Shown: positions 1-10,542 of the stretch, in pieces
Numbering within the stretch: position 1 is the stretch's first letter
Layout: each line of letters opens with the position of its first letter
Assembly (NCBI GenBank): GCA_029204225.1
Contig: CM055098.1
Coordinates: 54,243,153 to 54,307,152, forward strand
From: Diphasiastrum complanatum
Taxonomy: Eukaryota; Streptophyta; Lycopodiopsida; Lycopodiales; Lycopodiaceae
DNA: 64,000 nt
Reading direction: 5' to 3'
Notes under the pieces: generated by a model
The model's database searches: none
Seen by the model: only the letters and a program-made list of their open reading frames with translations
Told to the model about the DNA's origin: nothing
Made by a program: the position numbers and the translations under genes

Positions 1-1
1 T

Positions 2-1675
2 ATGAGAATGCAAACCTTTGTGAAGTTGCTTTGTTATCTAAGAAGGAGCTATGGCATAGAAGGTTGGGACATACTAGCTTTACATCTATGTCTTCTATGG
101 TTAAGAAGGAGAAGGCTTTTGGTCTTCCGAAATATCTTTCTAAAGATTTCAAGCCTTGTGAGGCTTGTGCCATTGCAAAGTCACACAGAAAGCCGTATCA
201 AAAGTCTTTTATAAAGACTACTTATCCATTGGAACTCATACATTCAGATGTACATTTTTCCTCTTCTAAAAGTATTGGTGATGCAACATGTTTTGTCACC
301 TTTATTGATGACTTTACTAGATGCACTTGGTTGTATCTACTTTCTTCAAAGGCTATGGTTTTTGATCACTTCCTTATCTTCAAAGCTTATGTAGAAAAAC
401 AGTTATCTTGCAAAGTTAAAGCTTTAAGATGCGATGGAGGAGGTGAATATATCTCCAACAAGTTTCATAATTATTGTGAAGGTGAAGGAATAAAAGAGAG
501 AATTTTCTTGTGCATATTCTCCATCCCAAAATGGAGTAGCTGAGAGGAAAAACAGATCTTTATGTGAATGTGCTAAAGCAATTCGAGTAACAGCTTCTTT
601 GCCTATTGAATATTGGGGTGAAGCTATAAATTGTGCAAACTATTTGTGCAATAGATTACCTCACAATGCTCTTGTTGGAAAAACACCTTTTGAAGTCTTG
701 TTTAAGAAAAAACCTAAGGTAGATCACCTTAGAGTTTTTGGTTGTACTCGATTTGTTAATATGCCCTTGGAAACAAGGAAAAAGAGATGATCCTAATTCT
801 ATTGAAGGGATCATGGTTGGATATGCATCCAACAAGAAAGCTTACAGGATCTATGTTCCTTCTACCTCAACTACAATTGAGAGTAGAGATGTGATATTCC
901 ATGAAGATCAAAAATACATTCTTGAGAAGGCCGAGTTCAAAGATTCTCACAAAGATACTCCAATCATCACCCTTGGAGATCATCATGGAGAGATGGGGCC
1001 GAGATTTGAGGAGGAGTCACCTCAAATTTTTTCACCAAGGAGATATCAAAGAGAAAGATCTGATCCTAGAAGGCTTACCTATGAAGATAGAGGAAAGCAA
1101 GTGGAAATCAACTCCACTAATTGTGCCTATTATATTTCTCATGAGGAGCCGAAGGATGTATATATAAAAGTGAAGATATTTCTATTATTGGTTATTCTGA
1201 CTCGGATTTTGCAAGTGATAGAGCAGATCGAAAATCTACAAGTGCTTATGTCATATATCTTGGAGGAAACTTGATATCTTGGCTTTCCAAAAAGCAAGAT
1301 ACTGCATCACTCTCATCATGTGAAGCTGAGTACAAGGCACTCACTACAACAACAAAGGAAGTGCTTTGGATCAAGAGGTTACTAGTGGAGCTAAATATAA
1401 TTATGGAAGAAAATATACCTATGATCATGTGTGACAACATTTCAGCTCAAGCCCTTGCCAACAGCCCAATATTCCATGCAAGGAGCAAGCATATCGAAGT
1501 TGCACATCACTTCGTGAGAGAGAAGCTCATTGGAGGTGAAATCAAATTGGAGCACATCGACATATCATCTTGCATTGCAGATATGCTCACCAAACCTTTG
1601 AGCAAAAGTTCCTTCAACAAGCATAGAGCCAACCTTGGAGTTATACCAAGATCCATGTTCATAACAATATAGATC
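2..1675 (+). pseudogene. Ty1/copia pol fragment, reverse transcriptase deleted
   Basis: Remnant of a copia polyprotein. The first part has the GAG-pre-integrase motif HRRLGH and a C..C pair (CEAC), then the integrase core with HSDVHF, FIDDFTR and a GGGEY block. A frame change near 510-600 leads to the integrase tail (EYWGEAIN, DHLRVFGC) and another near 780 leads to the GYASNKKAYR and SRDVIFHE blocks. Around 1165 the sequence jumps straight to RNase H (YSDSDFASDRADRKST, SSCEAEYKAL) and the usual C-terminal blocks FHARSKHIEV and DMLTKPL, ending at a stop at 1670-1672. The connection region and whole reverse transcriptase are therefore missing. The 5' part lies outside the window. The element cannot be autonomous. 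Confidence 0.9.
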
Positions 1676-1680
1676 ATTTT

Positions 1681-2216
1681 TAGGAGGAGTGTTAAAATTG
1701 AAAAACAATCCATATTGATTTCTTGGCTTGCTACAAATGTTGTACCATGCAAGTATGTAGCTCATTAACGAAAAATGCCAAGTTTGGCCTACATAAAACT
1801 CGAGCTACATGGTTATGTATTATCTAGTTTGGTAAATGCAACTTGCATATTAGCATGATTATGCTTGTAGAAACTCGTGGCAACTCACATGCATTAATTG
1901 TAAGTGATCCATAGTGACATGCAAGGCATGCACAAAGTTTAATGGACACATGCATGATGATTTGAACATTTTTAGTTAGAACTAGTACACTTGTAAAAAG
2001 TTGGTAGAATTTCATGCATGACAAGTGACAAATATCACATAGACTCTAGATGTCACTTTAGATGTCATTTTGGAGTAGAAAACTAGTGAATCATTGCACC
2101 AAAGTGCTAGCACCCCCTCCTTACAGGCTTACTTTTGAGAGCCTGGAAAACTCTCATTGGCTCGAGAGCATGAGGTAATAGAGGAAGCCCCTAGGATTGG
2201 ATGTGGCAGGACCTCC
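1681..2216 (+). repeat. Polypurine tract and probable 3' LTR of the first copia element
   Basis: Directly after the pol stop comes a purine-rich tract (AGGAGGAG, 1682-1689) followed by TGTTAAAATTG, the expected layout of a plus-strand primer site and an LTR starting with TG at 1690. The stretch to 2216 has no coding signal. The LTR end is not defined because the 5' copy is outside the window and the next element starts at about 2217. Confidence 0.45.
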
Positions 2217-2995
2217 CGTCAGAATTGGTGAACTCCTTCAACTTTGTCGCAACACGAACAAGAAATGAAGGTTGAACGAGAACAATTTGCAACAGTCAAC
2301 GTCCCTTGACTCGAAGCACGAATGATTCGCGAATCATTCGTGGATTGTAAACACACCTCCAGTACCGCAAACCACAAAGGGATGCATAAACAAAAACTAC
2401 GAAAAGAAACGAAAGGAACGAAGACAAACGAAGAAAAATCTTTCGTGCTGCCAGCTGGCAGCTCAACAGGCTTCACGCCCAGTTGAAACGAATAGCAACG
2501 ACGGAGTCTAGTTAACTAATTGATTAGCGTTAACTAGTCATGTGATTCTACGTCTAGCTATCCTGTAAGACTCCACACAATGGAGGTATAAACGATCCTC
2601 ACTGGATCATAACGAAGTATCATAAAACAGAGCTCTGTAAGAGACAGAGAGAAACGTAGCGAGTAGGGCAAAAAAGCAAAATACTAGAGTTGTGCATGAA
2701 AGTCTACCAACGAGTAGAACATAGCGAAAAAGAGCAGAGTGTCATTCCGCCAATAAGCGAGACACTAACGATCTTGCTCTAAAACTAAATAGATAGTACA
2801 GTTGTTCTATTTTTGTGTATCTTCTTGTCTTGTGCTGTGTGTCTTGATTACTAGAATAGAATGTGTTTTGTGATGTGTATCGCGTGTCTGGAATTATGTG
2901 AAATCTTTCGTGCAAAAGAAAGTTCAAAGCAAGAAAATCGTTCGCAAATAAGAAGTGAGAAGAGAAAAAAACGAATCACTCTCGCTTCCGCGACA
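2217..2995 (+). repeat. 5' LTR of copia element A
   Basis: About 779 bp ending in CA directly before the primer site. The start is set by comparison with the minus-strand LTR at 60071-60685, which begins TGTCAGAA after a polypurine tract; here the start reads CGTCAGAA, so the first base looks mutated. Shared blocks include GTGAACTCCT, the GCTGCCAGCTGGCAGC-like segment near 2449, GATTAGCGTTAACTAG and GCATGAAAGTCT. Confidence 0.8.
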
Positions 2996-3007
2996 TGGTA
3001 TCAGAGC
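2996..3007 (+). promoter_or_regulatory. Primer-binding site, initiator tRNA-Met type
   Basis: TGGTATCAGAGC is the standard plant copia primer site, complementary to the 3' end of initiator tRNA-Met. It follows the LTR-terminal CA with no spacer. Confidence 0.9.
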
Positions 3008-3060
3008 TGACATGTTATCACTACTGATATCCCAGCAGTTATTCTTCCAGACAACACAAT

Positions 3061-4100
3061 ATGGCTACAACAATCCAGACCAGAGTAGCAATCAATCTTG
3101 ATGGCGCAAATTATAGAAACTGGAAATTCAAAATCAAAACACTTTTGAAAGGCGAAGGGATCTGGTCGGTGACCGAGCTCTTAGAGGTGCAGCCTCCAGA
3201 GGGAGACCCGAGGAGAGCTGAATAGATTAGAAAGGATGAGCGTGCAATGGCGATTATTGTTTTGTCCATAAATGAAGATCTACTCATGTAGATTGAAGAC
3301 TACGAAAGCAGCCATGCAGCGTGGGAAAGATTAAAGCAGAAGTATGAAGTGAGGACTGCAGCTTCAGTCATGCATCTTTACAATCAATTGCAATCAATAT
3401 GGTGAGACCAGTTGGATCAACACGTTGAAAAGATCAGAACGATCTTCGCTCAACTTGCTGCATCAGGACAGGAGCACCAGGTCCCAGCACCACAACAGCT
3501 GATGTACTTCATGAAATCTCTTTCGACATCCTATTAGCTTCTGAGAATGCTCATACCGAGTCTACCAAATATGACATTCGACAAAGTAGTCAGTCTTGTG
3601 GCTGATGAGAGACTGATGAGAGATGAAAGAGAGAGAAGCAGTGATCAAGAGAAGGCTCTCTTCACGAAAGAAAAGAAGAAGAACAAAAACAAGCCAAGAT
3701 TTGAGAAGACAAAGTCCTCGAATCAGCAATCTTCTTCTTGCGATCACTGCCACAAACCAGGCCATACGGCCAACAAATGCTGGTTCAATCCAGCAATACC
3801 TTGCATGCACTGCAAGAAGAAAGGGCATTCTGCATACGACTGCAGATTCAACCCAAAAAGGAAAAACAAAGCTGAAAAGGCAAACGTTGCAGAGTCATCA
3901 AAGGATGTTGAAAGAGGTGATGAATCTTTCACTATACTCGACGAAGCTTCGACAAGCTATTCTGAACACGATTATGATGTAGTCATCGATTCAGGAGCAA
4001 CATCTCACATAACCTGCAACAAGAAGATCTTGATCAACTTTCGCGAACTCGAAAACGATAGAGCAGTGATTCTATCGGAATCCATTCACACACGAGGGAA
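3061..4100 (+). pseudogene. copia element A gag and protease, with stops
   Basis: Gag starts at the ATG at 3061 (MATTIQTRVAINLDGANYRN) in one frame and continues as gag without frameshift. Four in-frame stops break it: TAG 3223, TAG 3289, TGA 3403 and TAG 3535. Two zinc knuckles follow at 3739-3853 (CDHCHKPGHTANKC and CMHCKKKGHSAYDC, both CX2CX4HX4C), then the aspartic protease active site VIDSGATSHIT near 3985. Soon after this, near 4080-4105, coding jumps to another frame in the middle of what should be protease plus GAG-pre-integrase. That is an internal deletion. Confidence 0.88.
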
Positions 4101-6590
4101 GAAGAGCCAAGGAAGTTCTTGAGCTCATCCACTCTGATGTCTGTGGACCGATGAGAACAGATTCGCTCTCAGGTTCGAGATATTTTCTAACGTTCATAGA
4201 TGATTACAACCGGATGACCATGATCTACTACTTGAAGAAAAAATCCAAATTGTTTGATTCTTTCAAGAAGTTTGTGGCATTCGTAGAGCGACACACCTCG
4301 AAAAAGATACAGATCCTTGGATTTGACAATGGAGGTGAATACAAAAGTACAGAATTCTCAAGATTCTGCGAAGAACAGGGGATCGAACACTAGTTCACTC
4401 CTGCATACACACCTAAATACAATGGTGTGGCAGAAAGAAAAAACAGAATGCTAGTCGAAGGAGCCAGATGCATGATGGCACAGGCTCAATTGTCAGGTCA
4501 ATTCTGGGTCGAGGCAATAGCTGCAGCTGTACACCTGCAGAATAGATCTACAACAACGATGTTGGAAAACAAAACACCATACGAAATGTGGACAGGCAGA
4601 AAACCTAATCTGTCATACATACGAGTGTTTGAATGTGCAGCATACAAGCACATTTCGAAGGAAAAGAGAAGCAAGTTCAATGACAAATCTGAACTAACAA
4701 TCATGGTCGGCTACTCAAACGGAACACATGTGTACAGGCTCTACGATCCAACCACGAAGAAGGTTGTTTCGAGTAGAGATGTGAAGTTCGATGAGTCCAA
4801 ATTTCTTGGACTAAAAGATGAAAGAGGCCATGAGATCTTCACACTGCTGCCTATTCCAGAGGAAGATTGAGAACAGACATCAAATCAGAATGCAGAGTTC
4901 CAGACTTTAGAGCAGCAGGAGGCAGAGGATCGATCCCACAAACAAGAAATGTTTGAGAAGCGACGAAACGAACCTCAAAGGTCAACGAGACAAAGAAGAC
5001 CTCCAGACTGCTACTTTGACAATCTTCAATGGAGCGAAGACACGTAGTTTGAATACTGCAGCTTCACAAGAGAGCCAACAACATACCAAGAAGCTATCCA
5101 GAGTCTAGAGGGAGAATTCTGAAATCAGGCAATGTTAGAGGAGATCGAGTCGATGAGGCGAAACAAGGCATGGACATTAGAGCCACTGCCAGAAAATAGA
5201 AAAGTAGTCGACTACAAGTGGGTGTACAAGAAAAAGCTAAAATTAGATGGCACTATTGGCTGCTACAAAGCAAGGCTTGTCACGAAGGGCTACACGCAGA
5301 GATATGATGTTGACTATTTCGACACATATTCATCCATGGTCAAGATGACAAGCATAAGGCTACTCCTTGCATATGCCACACAGTACAATCTGGAAATTCA
5401 CCAGATTGACATGAAAACAGCCTTTCTCCATGGAGATCTAGAGGAAGAAATCTTTATGAAGCAACCTGAAGGCTATGAAGACCTCAACAACAGACAATAT
5501 GTCAATGGACTATAGAGATGCATGTACGGTCTAAAACAGGCATCATGAGCCTGGTACAAAAAGCTTGATGGCCTTCTGAAGTCTCTAGATTTCAATCCTA
5601 CTCAACCAGACTACAATGTCTACATCAAAAGAATAGAAAATAATTTTGTGATACTGACCATTTTCGTGGATGATTCACTGATGATAGGAAATCCCTTGAT
5701 GCTGATCAAAGACACAAAGAGTCAGATTTTTGAAAGCTACGAAATCATAGATCTTGGAGAAGCAACAAAATGCCTAGGGCTAGAGATCAAAAGAGATCGA
5801 ACAAAGGGCGAAATGCACTTGAGTCAGTCAGAATATGCCAGAAAAGTGCTGAAGTAGTACCGCATGATGGACTGCAAAGAGAAATCCACACCAATGATAG
5901 CTGGAGCCAAGCTCACGAAACAAGATTGCCCAAAAATTGAAGAGAAAGAACAAAAGATGGCAGATATACCCTACCAAAACTTAATCGGTAGTCTGATGTA
6001 CTTGACAATCTGTACCAGACCTGATCTGGCTTTCTCTGTTTATGTATTGAGCCAATTTTCTTCAAATTTTGGTATGGCACATTGGCAAATGGCCAAACGA
6101 ATCCTCCAGTATCTACAAGGTACCCAGAATATGGTATTAACCTACAGAGCTGAGAATGAAGAAAAAGGATTCGAGCTGCATCACTATAATCATGCAAGCT
6201 GGGTGAGCTGCAAAGATGACAACAAGTCCGTTACTGGGAGATGTACAATAGCGTGCGGAGCTGCAATCAGCTGGATATGCAAAATGCAAATCTTGGTAGC
6301 TCAATCCTCCTACGAAGCTGAGTATATCGCAATTTCAAAAGTGACGAATGAGGTAGTGTGACTACAGATGATGCTGAAGGCAATCAAGATACCACAAAAA
6401 GGGCCAAGCATGATGATGATGGACTCTCAGAGTGCCATCTATATGTCCCAGGATCCCGTCTTCCATTCCAAGACAAAGCACATACCTCTGAAGTACCATC
6501 ACATTCGAGATTTGATCTCAAAAGGAGAGCTCTAGATCCAGTATATAAAATCAAAAAATATGGTTGCAGATCTGCTCACGTAACAGTGCC
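4101..6590 (+). pseudogene. copia element A pol (integrase, RT, RNase H), nine stops, no frameshift
   Basis: From ELIHSDVCGPM (about 4110) to the end, pol stays in a single frame. Integrase has FIDDYNRM, DNGGEY and NGVAERKNRM. The RT shows YKWVYKKKLKLDG, the DMKTAFLHGDLEEE block, YGLKQAS, and FVDD (a YVDD variant) near 5665. RNase H has SYEAEYIA and HSKTKHIPLKYHHIRD. Stops are TAG 4391, TGA 4868, TAG 5045, TGA 5120, TAG 5513, TGA 5546, TAG 5855, TGA 6359 and TAG 6533. There is no TAA. The final LTKPL-type motif is cut at the junction with the gypsy gag. Confidence 0.9.
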
Positions 6591-8192
6591 CATAACCGCA
6601 TTCTCGGCAGAAAGATGTATATTGTCCCTTGTAGAGACATTCTACAATTCTGTGTCCTTCGCCGCATCCGTAGCAACCGTAATTTCTTCTGCCTTGACGC
6701 TGAGTTTGAGCTGCATAGGCTGCAACATATTCATTTATGACAGGATCCATAAATGGTTCATCTAGTCCGTACCATTGCTGTTGCTCAGGTTGAGGTGGTG
6801 TTTGAATCTCTGGTTCCGCTGCTGTCAGGTTTACATGGGCCACTTGTTGATTGGCTGGCCCTGGTGGTGCAGGTAAGGCCATACGTTGTTGTTGATTCAG
6901 TGCGCCGTACCTTGATGCCGCGTTGGGTGCCGTTGATGATATGGATAAGAAGTCTGATAAGAACTTCTCTTCTGTTGAACAATCCGGGGGTTAAACAGGC
7001 AAAATGCCATATCGTGCGATGTTGCATTGCACAGATGGCAGAATCTATGTGTCAGTCTCAGATTTTGCTTTAGGACTGGACACTCATTTGCTGTATAGTT
7101 TGCATGCACACTAAATACCATACATTCTCCCGTCGCGGATACTGCAACTAATTTGGTTCCGGTTGATGTGGCGTTACTGCTACAACTCCCTGTAAGGCTT
7201 TCAGTTTTTGGTCAAACTGCGCCATCAGTTGCTCCATTTGCTGTTTGTGTAATTTTGTCATTTGCTCCAACAACAGTTCTGTGGATAGAGCGGATGCATT
7301 TGATGATGACGATGCTAACGAGGGAGCAAGAGTGTGGGTGGATGGATATTCGTCGTCAGATCCCTTATCCTCTTCCCTGATGGCATCTTCCATAGCTTCT
7401 TGTAGAGTAGCATACTGCTCTTGTCGTTTCAGTTCTCTTCTGATGCTTCATGGTAATCCGGCTAGGAACCACATGATCGGGAGTTAGGGCTGCACTGCAC
7501 TCGGATCGTAGATGTTTGACCCGATCAATATAATCCCTGACCCTTTCTCGTTTTCCCATCTTGACTTTACTCAGCAGGAGAAATGGGTCTTCCAGGAACT
7601 TTCTTGGTTTAAAGCACGTAATGAGAGCCGCTTTAGCCGCTTCCCAAGTAGATTTTTCTTCCTCTGACAGGTTGAAAAACCAATCCTGAGCCACTGCCAA
7701 TAAGGACATGGGGAACAACATCAACTTTTTCGCATGTGTCCGTTCACCGTAGATTTCACAAGCTTGCTCATAAATATGGAGGAATCAGATGAGATCTGAT
7801 GATCCATCGTATTTTGATATTTCCATCCAAGATGCTCTCCGGACTGCTTGCAAGGGAGGGACAGGTACGGGTTGGCCCATTGGATCCATTGGTGCTAGTG
7901 TCGGTTCTGCCTCTTGTTGCACAACTGCTAATCTGGGAAGGTGTGGTGCATGATTTGCTATCCTTCTTGCTATTGATCGTCCCGATCTCAGTTTCATTTG
8001 ATGGTGGGTTCCAAAGTAGCTGGATCTTGCTTGTACAGTGGAATGCAGTCTGGATCTTAAGGATCTGATCAATCTGATCGGCCGGAAGTGAAATAGGCCT
8101 TTTACGTTGGTTTTTTCTTGATATCTTCTTACTCCTTGCATTGATTGACCTGAGATTTTGACAGTAGCTAGATCTGATGCAGATCTTTCCAC
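6580..8192 (-). pseudogene. Ty3/gypsy gag, degenerate
   Basis: Read on the minus strand from 8192. The N-terminal part contains MKLRSGR, a common plant gypsy gag motif, and PMDPMGQPVPVPPL. The gag core follows (AQDWFFNLSEEEKSTWEAAK, then KMGKRERVRDYIDRVKHL). Both lie in one frame, interrupted only by TGA at 7785-7787. After a frame change come a glutamine-rich coiled segment (LLLEQMTKLHKQQMEQL) and zinc knuckles: CHLCNATSHDMAFC is canonical CX2CX4HX4C, and CYGCGEGHRIVEC lacks one residue. Protease and pol should lie below 6580 but are replaced by element A, so the gene is cut. Confidence 0.82.
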
Positions 8193-9667
8193 TGATCTAG
8201 TTTGCTAGGGTTCTCTTGTGCGAGGGTTGGCTGTGCGAGGATTTTTTAGCTGTTTTTGCAGATAAAAAACTTGATATCTCTTAGATCTTTGGGAAGTAAC
8301 TCTCTCAAGGATCATAATAGCTGGATCTGGGTTAGATCTCACTATGGAATTCTTTGCGAGAGTTACATTAGAGGAGTTCTAAATCCAAAAAAGACCCTTT
8401 GTAAATATTCTTTTTATATTTTTTCTCAATTTTTTCTTACACATGGACCAATCAAAACACTGAAATTTGAAATCTACGTAACGTAACTTTTTGAGTCCAC
8501 ATTTTGATTCCACACTAAAAATGGCATAACTTTTTAGTGGTAAGTCCGAATTTAGCGAAGTTTGGTGCATTGGAAAGCGCTCAACAAGGGCTTTCAATGA
8601 TATGTTAGATGACATACTTTTGAGCTATGAGTAAAAAGTTATGGCAAGTCAAAAGTATTAGTGTTATAATATTTTAATAATATAAACTACATCTTGCATG
8701 AATTCTTAAAGGGTCTTTTTGGAGCTCAAAACTCCTCTAATGACTCTCGCAATAAGTGAAAATTTCACTGTATGCGAGGGTTCAGAACCACTATTTGGGC
8801 TTGATCTTCACCAATTCTCTGTACTAACTCTCGCAGTCTTCATCACTGATGGAAATGGACATTTTGAATCGATTGAAAGTGTCTTCGAGAGTTCTTACTG
8901 AAAGGATTTGCCGGATCTTCAATTTTTAGTGATTTTTTAGCACTTAAATCGAATTTTCTGCTCACTGAAATCAAACTAACTCTCGCAAGATCTTCTGTGT
9001 CCTTTTCTCTATGAGATGGAACTTCAGAATCTTCTATGAGAGTTCTTGCCCACTGGAACTAAAAGTTTTGGTGTTTGCGAGGGTTCACTGGTACTTTTCC
9101 ATCTTTTTTTCACTAGGAACTCTCGCACAGACACTCAGACATCAAACTAACTCTTGCAAGCTTCTTTGTGTCCTGGTCTCACTGAGATGGAACTTCAGAG
9201 GGTCTGCGAGAGTTCTGGTGAAGATTTGGATGTTTTTGAATTTTTTCAAGGGTTTCTTGAATTTTTTATGATTTTTCTCTGATTTTTGCAATATGCTTGG
9301 AACTGACTCTCGCAGGCTTTTATGCAGGTCTGGGACAATACCCTGAAGCTGCTGCTAGTGATGCAAGGGTTAATTCACACTGGTTTTGGATATATAAAAA
9401 TCTGATGAGATTTCAGGCTCTTTTTCCCTCCAAAATACAGATTGGTGTGATTTTAGGGTTTTTTGGTTAGTTGGTTTGGGTTTCAAGCCCTTAGAGGCTG
9501 TTCAGGGCCTCCTCTACCCTCTCACACCTCCTTCGCTAGCTGTGAACAATCCAAACACAAAAAAAAACAGAAAACTAACTCTAAACTCCCAAAAATCTAC
9601 CTAAAACTACTCTAAAAAGCAAGAAAATAGCTAAAATGCAATTAAACTAGTTAGTGGAGACCTATGT
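8193..9667 (-). other. Gypsy 5' leader with repeated GCGAGAGTT motifs
   Basis: Non-coding stretch between the primer site (9668-9682) and gag, the expected place of a gypsy untranslated leader. At about 1.47 kb it is long. It carries about 13 copies of TGCGAGAGTT/TGCGAGGGTT in alternating orientations between 8219 and 9314. It also holds a ~50-bp inverted repeat. Part of it, near 8707-8757, resembles 11930-11980 in the region after the gypsy integrase, so both belong to related elements. No ORF of interest. Confidence 0.6.
8351..8757. repeat. Inverted repeat, ~50-bp arms
   Basis: The arm at about 8355-8402 (TTGCGAGAGTTACATTAGAG ... AAGACCCTTT) is repeated in reverse complement at about 8708-8752 (AAAGGGTC ... 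CTCTAATGACTCTCGC). The match is close, with a few substitutions and a 2-base gap. The ~300-bp interior is AT-rich and non-coding. It may be a foldback insertion inside the gypsy leader, or two opposite copies of the leader motif with their flanks. Confidence 0.65.
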
Positions 9668-9682
9668 CCGGCAACGGTGCCA
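9668..9682 (-). promoter_or_regulatory. Gypsy primer-binding site, tRNA-Asp type
   Basis: On the minus strand the sequence reads TGGCACCGTTGCCGG, one base from TGGCGCCGTTGCCGG, the complement of the plant tRNA-Asp 3' end. This primer type is used by many plant gypsy elements. It lies one base after the CA end of the LTR copy that starts at 9684. Confidence 0.75.
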
Positions 9683-9683
9683 A

Positions 9684-9872
9684 TGTAGGGTCAAAGATCT
9701 TGCGTAGTATAGCCCTCCCACCTGTCAACAAATAGGTACCTAACTATGCATAGATGCTAATTTTAGCTAGTTCCTACTTTGCATCTAACTCTACCTCCAC
9801 TAACATTACTCACTCTAACTCTACTCTTCCTAAACTAACTTCATCATGATTTTGGGTGAAGAGAGAGGATAA
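9684..9872 (-). repeat. Gypsy LTR end, copy R1 (next to the primer site)
   Basis: This block is repeated at 10543-10745 with about 90% identity by eye. On the minus strand it ends CCCTACA followed by one base and the primer site, so it is the 3' end of a 5' LTR. The copy stops at about 9872, where a piece of cellular coding sequence begins, so its upstream part is missing. R1 lacks 15 bp present in R2 (GGTTCAATTCACTGG). Confidence 0.65.
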
Positions 9873-9882
9873 TGAATACAAA

Positions 9883-10542
9883 TTAATATACAAATTCATT
9901 GATTTCACATACCAATTTTCCATCCAATATAAAACTGAAATATTCGAAGATATCTTGCTGTAAAAGTGTTAGTTCCGTTCTAATGTAGAATAAGGTCAAG
10001 TCCTGCTCAAGCTCAATAGTAGTAAGTAAATTCCCATTTGCCATGATATCAATGCATATACGATCAGTGTGTCCAATGCTGTCTAGATCTTGATCTAATG
10101 GGGCCCAAGTACCATTGTGTTCTTTCCATCTCTGATAATGAAACACCATACTAAGCATTTGCTTTTCTATATTGTATCTAAATGATATAGATGAATGTTT
10201 GATTCTACAAGCAATATCTACAGTGGATCTTATATCCCAACCTTTGTCCATGAGTTTGAATAAAAAATCATCTGATAGATTTTTGCAAACAAACAATGTG
10301 GGAGTTCAATGCACCTCCGTGTTTGAAAAAGAGCTGACAAACAATGACATTAGAGCAAACCAGCTTAAGTGCACATTTCTTGATCCAGTACTAGTTTTGA
10401 GTGACTTTTGTACATCATTATATAGCTTGGAACGAAAACATTTTATTATATTGTCGTTGACTGCAATCCACCACACGTTATCTTGGAAATTAGGTAGAGG
10501 TATACACTCTAGTTTTTCCATTCCTCCATTTGTGTATGGAAT
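9883..10542 (-). pseudogene. Fragment of an unrecognised cellular gene between gypsy LTR copies
   Basis: About 220 codons stay open in one frame on the minus strand, from 10542 to 9883, with a single TGA at 10306-10308. The composition is that of an ordinary globular protein, not a retroelement: LPNFQDNVWWIAVNDNIIKC, then STGSRNVHLSWFALMSLF, then SMVFHYQRWKEHNGTWAPLD. The end (ICIDIMANGNLLTTIELEQD, then FSFILDGKLV) has the look of a small beta-rich or ubiquitin-like fold. I do not recognise the family. The fragment is bounded on both sides by copies of the same gypsy LTR end (R2 above, R1 below), so it was either captured or split by LTR insertions. Confidence 0.6.

Larger units (their letters stand above)
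2217..6590 (+). mobile_element. Ty1/copia element A, 3'-truncated
   Basis: The order is 5' LTR, initiator-Met primer site, gag, zinc knuckles, protease, integrase, reverse transcriptase and RNase H, all on the plus strand. The element stops abruptly inside the C-terminal RNase H region near 6580, where minus-strand gypsy gag begins, so there is no polypurine tract or 3' LTR. A second copy of the same family is the minus-strand fragment at 60071-61045: its LTR and its RNase H end (HSKTKHIPLKYHHIRD) match closely. Confidence 0.9.

Noticed and set aside
3223-6535. Alternative genetic code or stop readthrough in element A
   Set aside because: Stops vary in position between copies and are absent in the second family A copy; decay by C-to-T change is simpler.
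9883-10296. Assignment of the captured fragment to a named protein family
   Set aside because: The fragment looks like a real protein, but I could not tie it to a family with confidence from the sequence alone.
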